From the NCBI RefSeq assembly GCF_000010805.1, contig NC_012522.1, positions 1,178,001-1,242,000 of the forward strand: a DNA stretch of 64,000 nucleotides, in the 5' to 3' direction. How positions within the stretch are numbered: position 1 is the first letter of the stretch; each line of letters begins with the position of its first letter. The translations under genes and the position numbers were made by a program. This DNA comes from Rhodococcus opacus B4. GTDB taxonomy: Bacteria > Actinomycetota > Actinomycetes > Mycobacteriales > Mycobacteriaceae. Shown piece after piece: positions 1-9,776 of the stretch. Below the pieces are notes generated by a model, which saw nothing but the letters and a program-made list of their open reading frames with translations, searched no databases and was not told the DNA's origin.

Positions 1-2450
<2,450 letters not shown>

Positions 2451-2468
2451 CGCACTACGCTGCTGACC

Positions 2469-3272
2469 GTGAGCTTGCCGAACCCCACCCCCAGTGCCCG
2501 CGCCGTCGTGACCGGCGCCTCGTCCGGAATCGGCGAGGCGCTGGCCGCCGAGCTGGCCTCCCGCGGACACTCCCTGATCCTCGTCGCGCGCCGCGGCGAG
2601 GTGATGGAGTCACTCGCCGGGACCCTTCGCGACCAGTACGGTGTCGCGGTCGACGTGCATGCGTGCGATCTGTCGGACCGGGACGCGCGCGCCGCCCTCG
2701 TCACCGAGCTGGCCGGCCGGGAGATCAGCGTCCTGTGCAACAACGCCGGCATCGCCACGTTCGGCCCCGTCGCCGGGCTCGACCCCGCGTACGAGCGCGC
2801 GCAGGTGGAACTCAATGCCGTTGCCGTGCACGACCTCACCCTCGCGGTGCTGCCCGGGATGATCGAACGCGGGTCCGGGGCGATCCTCATGGTCGGCTCG
2901 GCGGCGGGCAACATGCCCATCCCCCACAACGCCACCTACGCGGCCAGCAAGGCGTTCGTCAACACGTTCTCCGAGTCGCTGCGCGGCGAACTGAAGGGGA
3001 CCGGCGTGAACGTCACCCTGCTCGCCCCCGGCCCGGTGCGCACCGAGGAGCCCGATCCGGCGGATGCGTCGATCGTGGACAGGCTGGTGCCCGACTTCCT
3101 GTGGATCTCCAGCGAATACACCGCCAAGGTGTCGCTCGACGGACTGGCCGACAACAAGATGCGTGTGGTGCCCGGCATCATCAGCAAGGCGATGTCCGTT
3201 GCCGGGCAGTACAGTCCACGCGCGGTCGTCGCGCCGATCGTCGGGACGTTCTACAAGAAGCTGGGCAGTTAG
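2469..3272 (+). CDS. cmrA: Short-chain dehydrogenase, mycolate reductase CmrA (Rv2509 type)
   Basis: The 267-residue classical SDR has the cofactor motif TGASSGIG near residues 16-23, NNAG near 92 and the catalytic YxxxK (TYAASKAF) near 159-163. The sequence closely resembles what I recall of M. tuberculosis Rv2509, including the segments LNAVAVHDLTLAVLPGMIER and KMRVVPGIISKAMSVA. In Corynebacteriales that enzyme reduces the beta-keto intermediate to mature mycolic acid after the Pks13 condensation. The start is a GTG 18 nt after the fadH stop. The next genes (convergent HerA-like ATPase, then orn) reproduce the Rv2509-Rv2510c-Rv2511 order, which supports orthology. Its stop abuts the stop of the convergent neighbour. 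Confidence 0.87.
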   Translation: MSLPNPTPSARAVVTGASSGIGEALAAELASRGHSLILVARRGEVMESLAGTLRDQYGVAVDVHACDLSDRDARAALVTELAGREISVLCNNAGIATFGPVAGLDPAYERAQVELNAVAVHDLTLAVLPGMIERGSGAILMVGSAAGNMPIPHNATYAASKAFVNTFSESLRGELKGTGVNVTLLAPGPVRTEEPDPADASIVDRLVPDFLWISSEYTAKVSLDGLADNKMRVVPGIISKAMSVAGQYSPRAVVAPIVGTFYKKLGS

Positions 3273-4991
3273 TCACCGCCTGCGACGTCTGCCTGTCCCG
3301 AATATGCTGCGGGTGATCTCGCGGCCTGCCGCCGACGCCGCCGACCGGAGGAAACTCTTCACGGCGGAGTTCCCGAGGATCTGCTCGGCCATGTTCGGCC
3401 CCTCCGGCTGCGCGGGCGCCGGCGGCGGCAGGTCGGGCAGCGGTGGCAGGTCGAGGCCCGGTTCCGCGGTCGGCGCACCGGCGACCTTGGCGGTCAGCTT
3501 CTCGTACGCCGATTCCCGGTCGACGGTCTGCCGGTACTTCGCCGACAGCGGGCTCGACGCGGCCACGGCCCTGATGGCGTCGTTGCCGATGGTGTCCATC
3601 AGCGAACGCGGGGGCCGAATCCTCGTCCACGCCACCGGCGTCGGCGAGCCCCGCTCCGACAGAACGGTCACGATCGCCTCGCCGATTCCCAGTGAGGTGA
3701 GCGCCTTCTCGAGGTCGTAGTTGTCGGTGGTCGGGTACGTCCGAACCGTTTTGGTCAGGGCCTTCTGGTCGTCGGGCGTGAACGCCCGCAGCGCGTGCTG
3801 GATCCGCGCGCCGAGTTGCGACAGCACCGCGTTCGGGACGTCCGTCGGCAACTGGGTGCAGAAGAACACCCCCACGCCCTTGGAGCGGATGAGCTTCACG
3901 GTCTGTTCCACCTGCTGCAGGAACGCCTTCGACGCGTCCGCGAAGAGCAGGTGGGCCTCGTCGAAGATGAAGACGAGTTTGGGTTTGTCGAGATCGCCTT
4001 CCTCGGGCAGGGTCTGGAACAGGTCTGCCAGCACCCACATCAGGAACGTGGAGAACAGTGCCGGGCGCGCGGCCTGGGCGCCCAACTCGAACAGGGTGAT
4101 CACACCCGTGCCGTCGATCACCCGGAGCAGATCCTCGGTCTCGAGTTCGGGTTCCCCGAAGAACGTGTCGCCGCCGTCGGCTTCGAGATTGACGAGGGCC
4201 CTGAGGATCACACCGGCCGTGGCCGGGGACACGCCGCCGATGCCCTTCAGATCGGCCTTGCCCTCGTCGCTGGTGAGATGCGCGATGACCGATCGCAGAT
4301 CCTTCAGGTCGAGCAGCGCGAGCCCCTGGACGTCGGCCCAGTGGAAGATCAGCCCCAGCGTGGACTCCTGGGTCTCGTTGAGTCCGAGCACCTTGGCGAG
4401 CAGGATCGGCCCGAACGCCGTGATGGTCGCGCGGACGGGAATGCCCAGGCCTTCCGTTCCCAGCGAAAGGAATTCGACGGGTGATCCCGCAGGCCGCCAC
4501 CGGTCGTCGCCCGTCTCGGCTGCCCGGTCCGTGACCTTGCCCGTGGCCTCGCCCGGCTGTGACAGGCCCGACAGGTCGCCCTTCACGTCGGCCATGACCA
4601 CGGGAACCCCTGCGGCCGACAGCTGCTCGGCAATACCCTGCAGTGTCTTCGTCTTTCCCGTCCCCGTGGCGCCGGCGACGAGGCCGTGCCGGTTGATCGT
4701 CGCGAGAGGGATGCGCACGCGGGCCGCAGGATCCACGGCGCCGCCCAGAACCACGGTTCCCAGTTCCAGCGCCGCGCCCTCCGAGGAGTACCCGGCCGCG
4801 ATGTCCGCGGCGGCGCCGACCGGAGCGCGGTTCTCTGCAGCCTCCGCGTCCCGGGCCTCCTGCTCGGCTGCCTCCGCCGCTGCCGCTGCCTCCGCCGCCA
4901 CCCTGGCCGCCTCGGCGGCCGCTGCCCTCGCTGCCGCCGCTCTCTCCGCCGGGGTCGAGGTCGCGTCGCCGTCCTGCGATTGCCGGGTCAT
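3273..4991 (-). CDS. HerA-like P-loop ATPase, DUF853 family (Rv2510c type)
   Basis: The 572-residue protein opens with a strikingly Ala/Glu-rich helix (about residues 12-60), followed by the ATPase core. Walker A is [11 protein letters not shown] near 107-117, and Walker B is [11 protein letters not shown] near 337-347. This is the HerA/FtsK-superfamily DUF853 architecture found in many bacteria and archaea; its biological role in actinobacteria is not established. The start at 4991 is favoured because GAGGAGGG lies about 8 nt upstream; a GTG at 5015 is in frame but lacks such a site. It is convergent with cmrA and divergent from orn. It is a conserved-position gene, not an accessory one, so a defence role like that of HerA-Sir2 systems is not suggested by the neighbours. 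Confidence 0.82.
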   Translation of the reverse strand: MTRQSQDGDATSTPAERAAAARAAAAEAARVAAEAAAAAEAAEQEARDAEAAENRAPVGAAADIAAGYSSEGAALELGTVVLGGAVDPAARVRIPLATINRHGLVAGATGTGKTKTLQGIAEQLSAAGVPVVMADVKGDLSGLSQPGEATGKVTDRAAETGDDRWRPAGSPVEFLSLGTEGLGIPVRATITAFGPILLAKVLGLNETQESTLGLIFHWADVQGLALLDLKDLRSVIAHLTSDEGKADLKGIGGVSPATAGVILRALVNLEADGGDTFFGEPELETEDLLRVIDGTGVITLFELGAQAARPALFSTFLMWVLADLFQTLPEEGDLDKPKLVFIFDEAHLLFADASKAFLQQVEQTVKLIRSKGVGVFFCTQLPTDVPNAVLSQLGARIQHALRAFTPDDQKALTKTVRTYPTTDNYDLEKALTSLGIGEAIVTVLSERGSPTPVAWTRIRPPRSLMDTIGNDAIRAVAASSPLSAKYRQTVDRESAYEKLTAKVAGAPTAEPGLDLPPLPDLPPPAPAQPEGPNMAEQILGNSAVKSFLRSAASAAGREITRSIFGTGRRRRR

Positions 4992-5076
4992 CCAAGCCCT
5001 CCTCGGATCACACACATCGGGGGAAAGTGTCCACCGCAGACCTTATCCCGTCACACACGTGACTACTGTGTTCCTG

Positions 5077-5676
5077 GTGCAGGACAAACTTGTGTGGATC
5101 GACTGTGAAATGACCGGGCTCCGCCTCGGCACCGACAAGCTGATCGAGATCGCGGCTCTGGTCACGGACAGCGAGTTGAACGTGCTCGGTGAGGGTGTCG
5201 ACATCGTCATCCACGCCGACGACGACGCACTCGCGGCGATGCCCGACGTGGTGACCAAGATGCATGAGAACTCGGGGCTGACCGACGAGGTCCGGAAATC
5301 CACGGTCACCCTCGCCGAGGCCGAGCAGCAGGTGCTCGCCTACATCCGCGAGCACGTGCCCGTCGCAGGCACGGCGCCGCTCGCCGGCAATTCGATCGCC
5401 ACCGACCGCGGGTTCATCGCCCGCGACATGCCGGACCTCGACACCTACCTGCACTACCGCATGATCGACGTCAGCTCCATCAAGGAACTGTCCCGGCGCT
5501 GGTACCCGCGGATCTACTTCGGTCAGCCCGAAAAGGGTCTCGCCCACCGCGCCCTGGCCGACATCAAGGAGTCGATCCGGGAGTTGAAGTACTACCGGAA
5601 GACGGCGTTCGTAGCCGAGCCCGGACCGTCTACCAGCGACATCGCCGCAGTTGTCGAGGAACTCGGGCCCGCCTGA
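5077..5676 (+). CDS. orn: Oligoribonuclease (3'-5' exoribonuclease for nanoRNA)
   Basis: Orn degrades 2-5 nt RNA fragments, including the pGpG made from c-di-GMP, to mononucleotides. The 199-residue DEDDh nuclease shows WIDCEMTGL (first DE), the [10 protein letters not shown] motif with the second Asp, and [11 protein letters not shown] with the final His and Asp. The sequence from [13 protein letters not shown] onward matches mycobacterial Orn. The GTG at 5077 aligns with the known mycobacterial start; in-frame GTGs at 5059 and 5068 are alternatives and no strong ribosome site separates them. It is followed directly by the tRNA-His promoter. Confidence 0.93.
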   Translation: MQDKLVWIDCEMTGLRLGTDKLIEIAALVTDSELNVLGEGVDIVIHADDDALAAMPDVVTKMHENSGLTDEVRKSTVTLAEAEQQVLAYIREHVPVAGTAPLAGNSIATDRGFIARDMPDLDTYLHYRMIDVSSIKELSRRWYPRIYFGQPEKGLAHRALADIKESIRELKYYRKTAFVAEPGPSTSDIAAVVEELGPA

Positions 5677-5684
5677 GATACCGA

Positions 5685-5715
5685 TTGGCTTCTCGGGCAC
5701 CGGACGCGCTAGTAT
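5685..5715 (+). promoter_or_regulatory. Likely sigma-A-type promoter for tRNA-His
   Basis: TTGGCT at 5685-5690 and TAGTAT at 5710-5715 are separated by 19 nt, ending about 46 nt before the tRNA. The spacing is slightly long for a vegetative promoter, so this is a proposal. Confidence 0.45.
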
Positions 5716-5761
5716 CTTCCTCGCCGAAGTTACTGCCCCCGGGCGGTGCCTGAAGCGCATG

Positions 5762-5837
5762 GTGAGTGTAGTTCAGTTGGTAGAGCACCAGGTTGTGATC
5801 CTGGCTGTCGCGGGTTCGAGTCCCGTCACTCACCCCA
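5762..5837 (+). tRNA. tRNA-His (anticodon GTG)
   Basis: The acceptor stem GTGAGTG (5762-5768) pairs with CACTCAC (5827-5833). The anticodon stem CCAGG/CCTGG encloses loop TTGTGAT with anticodon GTG at 5795-5797, and the T-arm contains GGTTCGAGTCC. The base at 5761 is G, available as the G-1 specific to tRNA-His, opposite C73 at 5834. CCA is encoded at 5835-5837. Confidence 0.97.
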
Positions 5838-5841
5838 AACG

Positions 5842-5872
5842 GAAAGCCCCCGGCCTCGGCCGGGGGCTTTCC
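5842..5872. terminator. Bidirectional intrinsic terminator between tRNA-His and the L,D-transpeptidase gene
   Basis: Arms AAAGCCCCCGGCC and GGCCGGGGGCTTT form a 13-bp stem with a TC loop. A-rich and T-rich flanks on both sides would serve the tRNA (rightward) and the convergent transpeptidase gene (leftward). Confidence 0.88.
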
Positions 5873-5900
5873 TCTTTGCGATTGGTCTTTCCGCCTGCGC

Positions 5901-7139
5901 TCAGGCGTTGGCGTTGCCCGCCTTCCAGACATCCCACGGGATGTTCCAGTCGCCGAGGCCGTCCGTGCCCGACAGGGTGCCGCCCACCGTGTTCTTCACG
6001 ATGACGATGTCGCCGCGCTTCGTGTTGTCGTACACCCACTTCGCGTTGGACGGGCTGAGGTTCAGGCAGCCGTGGCTCGCGTTCGAGTAGCCCTGCTGCC
6101 CCACCGACCACGGCGCCGAGTGGAAGAAGATGCCGCTGTACGACATTCGCGTGGCCCAGTCGACGGGAGTCTTGTACCCCTGCGGGGAGTTGACGGGCAC
6201 GCCGTACGTGGACGAATCCATGACGAGGTTCGCGAACCGGTCGCCGATGATGTAGACGCCGTTGTCGGTGGGTGTGTCGTCCTTACCCATCGACGTGGGC
6301 ATCGTCATGATGACTTCGCCGTTGCGCTCGAACGTCACCTGCTTGGTGTTGTCGTCCGCGGTCGCGATGAGGGCGTCGCCGATGGTGAACGTGGTGTGGA
6401 CGTCCTCCTGACCGAACAGGCCGTCACCGAGATCCCGGCCGTACACGGCGACCTTCACGTCCACGGCGGTGCCGGGTGCCCAGTAGTTCTGCGGACGCCA
6501 CCGCACCTCACGGTTGTTCACCCAGTAGAACGCGCCCTCGACGGGCGGATTCGTCGTCACCGTGATCGCCGACTCCGCCGCCTTGCGATCGGGGATGTTC
6601 TCGTCGAACTGGACGGCGATCGGCTGACCGATGCCCACCACGTCGCCCTCCGACGGCAGCACGTACGGCTTGGTGACGTTTCCGGGCGCGCTGGTGGTGA
6701 ACTCGGACGTCGAGACGGTGCCGCCACCGAGCCCGTTCGCCTTCACCTCGAGCCGGTACTCCTTGTCGTAGCCCAGCGGCTCCGTGTTGACCCAGGACAA
6801 CCCGTCGGGGGCGATGGCACCGTCGACCGGCTCGCCCTCCGGGTTGAGCATGGTGACCTTCGCCAGCGTGCCGTCGGCCACCGTCACCGTGACAGGTTGT
6901 CCCGGCGAGAATCCCACCGCACCATCGACTGCCGACGCCGTCAGCTTCGGCTTGATGAGTTCGGTGACCGGATTGGAATCGATCGGCGCCTCACCTTCCG
7001 ACGTGACGCTGTCGGCACCGGAGACGGTGCACCCTGCGATCGACAATGCGAATACGAGTGATGCCGCCACAATCGTCGCCGTCTTCGAGACGGATCTCAC
7101 CGATTGCGCACGCATGCGCCCGCCACGCCCCACACCCAT
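5901..7139 (-). CDS. ldtB: L,D-transpeptidase lipoprotein (LdtB/LdtMt2 type)
   Basis: This is a 412-residue exported enzyme that makes 3-3 cross-links in peptidoglycan. The N-terminus is a lipoprotein signal with hydrophobic segment [18 protein letters not shown] and lipidation Cys near 37. Two bacterial Ig-like domains follow (about 50-250), then the YkuD catalytic domain. The motif [14 protein letters not shown] places the nucleophile at Cys358 and its His at 356; the upstream IFFHSAPW supplies the second His. These positions lie close to Cys354/His352 of LdtMt2 (Rv2518c), and the local gene order agrees. The ATG at 7139 has GTGGGG upstream; an ATG at 7115 is an alternative that still keeps the signal. 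An unusually long leader precedes it. Confidence 0.92.
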   Translation of the reverse strand: MGVGRGGRMRAQSVRSVSKTATIVAASLVFALSIAGCTVSGADSVTSEGEAPIDSNPVTELIKPKLTASAVDGAVGFSPGQPVTVTVADGTLAKVTMLNPEGEPVDGAIAPDGLSWVNTEPLGYDKEYRLEVKANGLGGGTVSTSEFTTSAPGNVTKPYVLPSEGDVVGIGQPIAVQFDENIPDRKAAESAITVTTNPPVEGAFYWVNNREVRWRPQNYWAPGTAVDVKVAVYGRDLGDGLFGQEDVHTTFTIGDALIATADDNTKQVTFERNGEVIMTMPTSMGKDDTPTDNGVYIIGDRFANLVMDSSTYGVPVNSPQGYKTPVDWATRMSYSGIFFHSAPWSVGQQGYSNASHGCLNLSPSNAKWVYDNTKRGDIVIVKNTVGGTLSGTDGLGDWNIPWDVWKAGNANA

Positions 7140-7222
7140 GGATAACCCCACTTCACGTCCTCGCTCCGAATTCACGTTCAAGCCGGCACGTCCCTCGCCT
7201 TCGCAAGACGAATCGGCACGTC

Positions 7223-7262
7223 GAGACCGTGTGGTCTCCAATGATGCCAGCCACCGGAGACC
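7223..7262 (-). promoter_or_regulatory. Three mutually exclusive hairpin arms in the ldtB upstream region
   Basis: GAGACC (7223-7228), GGTCTCC (7233-7239) and GGAGACC (7256-7262) lie in a row. The middle arm can pair with either neighbour but not both, giving a short-loop and a longer-loop hairpin. The elements lie roughly 85-125 nt upstream of the ldtB start and would be in its 5' UTR if transcription begins near the tRNA-Lys gene. A leader switch is inferred; no transcript start is known. Confidence 0.35.
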
Positions 7263-7380
7263 GGTTCCAACCAAGCGCCGGGCCGCTCAATAACGTTCGA
7301 ATATCAATCGTGACCAGCGGCGCTCTCGTTACGCACCACCCTGCGGACCGGGTCGTCACGGGGAGTCGCCACCAGGCGAT

Positions 7381-7410
7381 TTGCATTCCCGAGAAGCGAC
7401 CCGCTAATGT
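7381..7410 (+). promoter_or_regulatory. Likely promoter for tRNA-Lys
   Basis: TTGCAT (7381-7386) and TAATGT (7405-7410) are 18 nt apart and end 18 nt upstream of the tRNA, as expected for a short-leader tRNA transcript. Confidence 0.6.
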
Positions 7411-7428
7411 TCTGTCTCGCAAGAGCGA

Positions 7429-7501
7429 GCGCCTATAGCTCAGTTGGTAGAGCAAGTGACTCTTAATCACTGGGTCCGGGGTTCGAGTCCCTGTGGGCGC
7501 A
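7429..7501 (+). tRNA. tRNA-Lys (anticodon CTT)
   Basis: Acceptor GCGCCTA (7429-7435) pairs with TGGGCGC (7494-7500) with one G-T pair. The anticodon stem AGTGA/TCACT encloses loop CTCTTAA with anticodon CTT, and the T-arm holds GGTTCGAGTCC. The discriminator A is at 7501; CCA is not encoded. A strong terminator follows. Confidence 0.97.
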
Positions 7502-7509
7502 CTTGCACG

Positions 7510-7544
7510 AAGGCCCCCATCCTCTCACGAGGATGGGGGCCTTT
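7510..7544 (+). terminator. Intrinsic terminator after tRNA-Lys
   Basis: AGGCCCCCATCC and GGATGGGGGCCT form a 12-bp stem around an 8-nt loop, followed by TTTCTCGTT. Confidence 0.88.
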
Positions 7545-7591
7545 CTCGTTGTCACCATCTCAACGGACCGTGCGGGCGGTCAGATGACGAA

Positions 7592-7640
7592 CGGGCCGCC
7601 GGAACGTGAAGTCACTGCGAACTTCACCTCCGACGGCCCG
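7592..7640 (-). terminator. Long imperfect hairpin downstream of the DUF3618 gene
   Basis: The arms CGGGCCG...CCGGA...GTGAAGT and ACTTCAC...TCCG...CGGCCCG pair over three helical blocks with small internal bulges. It lies 18 nt past the stop of the leftward DUF3618 gene and probably ends that transcript. There is no clear U-run. Confidence 0.5.
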
Positions 7641-7657
7641 CTGTCACGGGGGGTCGT

Positions 7658-7879
7658 TCAGCGCAACGCTTTGCGGAGCACCAGGAGCCCTGTCACCGCA
7701 CCCACGGCGATCAGTCCGTACTTGACCGCCGGCTCGTTCAGCTTCGCGATCAGCGTCCGCTTCGTGTTCTCCACGAGACGCTTCGGGTTGGTGCGGACCG
7801 TCAATTCGTCGAGAGTGCTCGCGAGCTGATTGCGCGCGTTCTCGATCTCACGCTCGATGCTCTCGGTGTCCCTGGGCAC
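7658..7879 (-). CDS. Small DUF3618 membrane-anchored protein (Rv2520c position)
   Basis: The 73-residue protein has an amphipathic N-terminal half (PRDTESIEREIENARNQLAS, TVRTNPKRLVENTKRTLI) and one C-terminal membrane segment (KYGLIAVGAVTGLLVLRKAL). The E-I-E-x-x-R-x-x-L motif and single TM are typical of DUF3618, whose function is unknown. The position next to bcp repeats the mycobacterial Rv2520c-Rv2521 order. The ATG at 7879 has GGAGGACA just upstream. It is transcribed away from bcp across a 161-bp gap that should hold both promoters. Confidence 0.85.
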   Translation of the reverse strand: MPRDTESIEREIENARNQLASTLDELTVRTNPKRLVENTKRTLIAKLNEPAVKYGLIAVGAVTGLLVLRKALR

Positions 7880-8040
7880 GTGTCCTCCAACTTGTTCGTC
7901 TGGTTCGATCAGCGAGAGCGACGCTACCGCGACGTTCCCACACTTGCGTCAACCGTAGACGAGAACTTCCGACCTGCGACTCCGTCTCCCCCGATCGCCC
8001 TTCGGCCCGGAGTCACCCCTGCCCGGTAGCCTGACTTCTC

Positions 8041-8514
8041 GTGACCGACAACAGCAGACTCGCCCCGGGCGACACCGCCCCCGCCTTCACGCTGCCCGAC
8101 GCCGACGGCAACGACGTGTCGCTCGCCGACTTCCGCGGCCGCAAGGTCGTCGTGTACTTCTACCCGGCGGCGAGCACGCCGGGCTGCACGAAACAGGCCT
8201 GCGACTTCCGCGACAATCTCGCCGACCTCAACGGAGCGGGCCTGGACGTGATCGGCATCTCCCCCGACAAGCCGGCGAAGCTGGCCAAGTTCCGCGACAA
8301 CGAGGAACTCACGTTCCCGCTCCTCTCCGACCCCGAGAAGTCCACGCTCGAGGCCTGGGGCGCGTTCGGTGAGAAGAAGATGTACGGCAAGACGGTGCAG
8401 GGCGTCATCCGCTCCACGTTCCTCGTCGACGAGGACGGCAAGATCGAGGTGGCCCAGTACAACGTCCGCGCCACCGGCCACGTCGCGAAACTGCGGCGGG
8501 ACCTGTCCGTCTGA
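8041..8514 (+). CDS. bcp: Thioredoxin-dependent peroxiredoxin, BCP/PrxQ family
   Basis: This cytoplasmic thiol peroxidase reduces H2O2 and organic hydroperoxides using thioredoxin. The 157-residue PrxQ-type protein has the peroxidatic site FYPAASTPGCTKQACDF, with Cys49 as the peroxidatic residue and Cys54 as the alpha2 resolving Cys. The usual PrxQ Cys-x4-Cys spacing is therefore kept. The GTG start at 8041 gives a standard N-terminus (LAPGDTAPAFTLPDADG). The gene order matches Rv2521 in mycobacteria. Confidence 0.93.
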   Translation: MTDNSRLAPGDTAPAFTLPDADGNDVSLADFRGRKVVVYFYPAASTPGCTKQACDFRDNLADLNGAGLDVIGISPDKPAKLAKFRDNEELTFPLLSDPEKSTLEAWGAFGEKKMYGKTVQGVIRSTFLVDEDGKIEVAQYNVRATGHVAKLRRDLSV

Positions 8515-8524
8515 TCGACGCGAC

Positions 8525-8550
8525 GGGCGGCTGCGCCTCGTCAGCCGCCC
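8525..8550 (+). terminator. Probable terminator after bcp
   Basis: GGGCGGCTG (8525-8533) and CAGCCGCCC (8542-8550) form a 9-bp GC-rich stem 11 nt after the bcp stop. No U-tract follows, as is frequent in high-GC actinobacteria. Confidence 0.5.
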
Positions 8551-8616
8551 GCGAAACCTGACGCGTCACCGGGAGGGATCTTCGGAATCCGGACGAAAGA
8601 CGGATAGCCTGGGGCG

Positions 8617-9306
8617 GTGGAGTCTTCAGTCAGCAAGCAAGCGCCGCGCCGTGTGGATCCGGCGTTGGAGCTGCAGTCGGACCCGCAGGAACTCCTGCCG
8701 CGCAGACGTCCGACCCAGGAACGTAGCCGCCGCAAGTTCGACGCACTGCTCGCGGCATCGCGGGAGTTGCTGGTGGACGTGGGATTCGAATCGTTCACCT
8801 GCGAGGAGGTCGCCGCCCGCGCGGACGTCCCGATCGGCACGCTCTACCAGTTCTTCGCGAACAAGTACGTGATCGTCTGCGAGCTCAACCGCCAGGATCT
8901 CGTCGGCGTGCAGCACGAGATCGCCCAGTTCAACGGCGAGGTCCCGTCCCTCGACTGGCTGCGGTTCCTCAACTCGTTCGTCGACCACATGGCGGGCCTG
9001 TGGACGTCGGATCCGTCGAGGCGCGAGGTGTGGCTGGCGATGCAGTCGACGCCCTCGACGCGGGCCACCGGGGCCATCCACGAGAAGGCGTTCGCGGAGC
9101 AGGTCTCGCGGATGCTCGCACCGCTCACCCCGCAGACGTCGCGGGAGCGGCGCACGATGATGGCCGAGGTGCTCGTCCACGTCGTGTATTCGATGCTCAA
9201 CTTCTCGGTGCAGGACAATCAGAGCCACGCAGACGCCGTCGCCGAACTGAAACGGCTGATGGTGGCGTACCTGCTGGTCGCCGAAAAGGAATCTCGCACC
9301 ACGTAG
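8617..9306 (+). CDS. TetR/AcrR-family transcriptional regulator
   Basis: This 229-residue regulator has a 40-residue basic/charged N-terminal extension before the HTH domain (RRKFDALLAASRELLVDVGF, then FTCEEVAARADVPIGTLYQFFANKYVIV, about 38-86). The C-terminal ligand domain is helical and not assignable to a known ligand class. The GTG at 8617 is the probable start. It is convergent with acpS-fas, with which it shares a terminator. It does not look like the FasR (Rv3208) sequence I recall, so a role in fas control is only a possibility from location. Confidence 0.85.
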   Translation: MESSVSKQAPRRVDPALELQSDPQELLPRRRPTQERSRRKFDALLAASRELLVDVGFESFTCEEVAARADVPIGTLYQFFANKYVIVCELNRQDLVGVQHEIAQFNGEVPSLDWLRFLNSFVDHMAGLWTSDPSRREVWLAMQSTPSTRATGAIHEKAFAEQVSRMLAPLTPQTSRERRTMMAEVLVHVVYSMLNFSVQDNQSHADAVAELKRLMVAYLLVAEKESRTT

Positions 9307-9378
9307 GCGCTACGCACTCGTGCGCCCTTCCGGTTGCCGGGGCTACCAGAAAGGCGCACGAGCGCCGGAGGCGCCTAC
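9303..9378. terminator. Shared terminator between the TetR gene and acpS; both stop codons lie in its outer stem
   Basis: The outer arms GTAGGCGC (9303-9310) and GCGCCTAC (9371-9378) enclose inner arms CTCGTGCGCC (9317-9326) and GGCGCACGAG (9353-9362). The TAG of the TetR gene (9304-9306) and the TAG of acpS (complement of 9375-9377) fall at equivalent places in the outer 8-bp helix. Confidence 0.7.
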
Positions 9379-9767
9379 ACGGATTCGATGACGGCGAACG
9401 CGCCGGCCATGTCTCCGTCGTGGGTGAGCGAGATGTGGATCTTCACATCGGTCAGATGCTTGGCGACGTCCCCGCGTAAGCGGATACTCGGTCGCCCCCA
9501 CGCGTCCGTCACCACCTCGATCAGGTGGTGGATCATCTCGGGCAGCACCGGCGGGCTGGCGAAGAGAGACGTGGACCAGGCTTTGATCACTGCCTCCTTC
9601 GCAGCCCACCGGGCGGCGAAATGTCTAGCCGGATCGGAGCTCCGGGTCACGGCGTCCCGACGCTCGCCCGGTGTGAAGTTGTCGAGCATGGCCGTCCCTG
9701 GCCGGTCCAGCTGCTCGGCAAACTCCGACACCGTCACGAGATCGAAGCCGATCCCCAGAACTCCCAT
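9375..9767 (-). CDS. acpS: Holo-[acyl-carrier-protein] synthase
   Basis: AcpS transfers 4'-phosphopantetheine from CoA to the carrier-protein serine, here presumably of the adjacent Fas. The 130-residue protein has the magnesium-binding GIGFDLVTVSEF (Asp9) and the RWAAKEAVIKAW motif (Glu58), both standard. Bacterial FAS-I lacks the phosphopantetheinyl-transferase domain found in fungal FAS, so this separate enzyme is needed. The ATG at 9767 lies 9 nt after the fas stop with AGGAA in between, so the two genes are one operon, as in mycobacteria (Rv2524c-Rv2523c). Confidence 0.95.
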   Translation of the reverse strand: MGVLGIGFDLVTVSEFAEQLDRPGTAMLDNFTPGERRDAVTRSSDPARHFAARWAAKEAVIKAWSTSLFASPPVLPEMIHHLIEVVTDAWGRPSIRLRGDVAKHLTDVKIHISLTHDGDMAGAFAVIESV

Positions 9768-9776
9768 CCGTCGTTC

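Noticed and set aside
3273..4991. HerA-type anti-phage defence gene
   Set aside because: It lies in a core order (cmrA - this gene - orn) shared with mycobacteria and has no Sir2, nuclease or other defence partner beside it.
3181..4995. A 604-codon frame parallel to the HerA-like gene in another frame
   Set aside because: Gly/Arg/Ser-rich shadow; the alternative frame has Walker A and B motifs and a strong ribosome site.
7140..7428. c-di-AMP (ydaO) riboswitch upstream of ldtB
   Set aside because: I could not line up the conserved ydaO blocks with the sequence; only alternative hairpin arms are supported.
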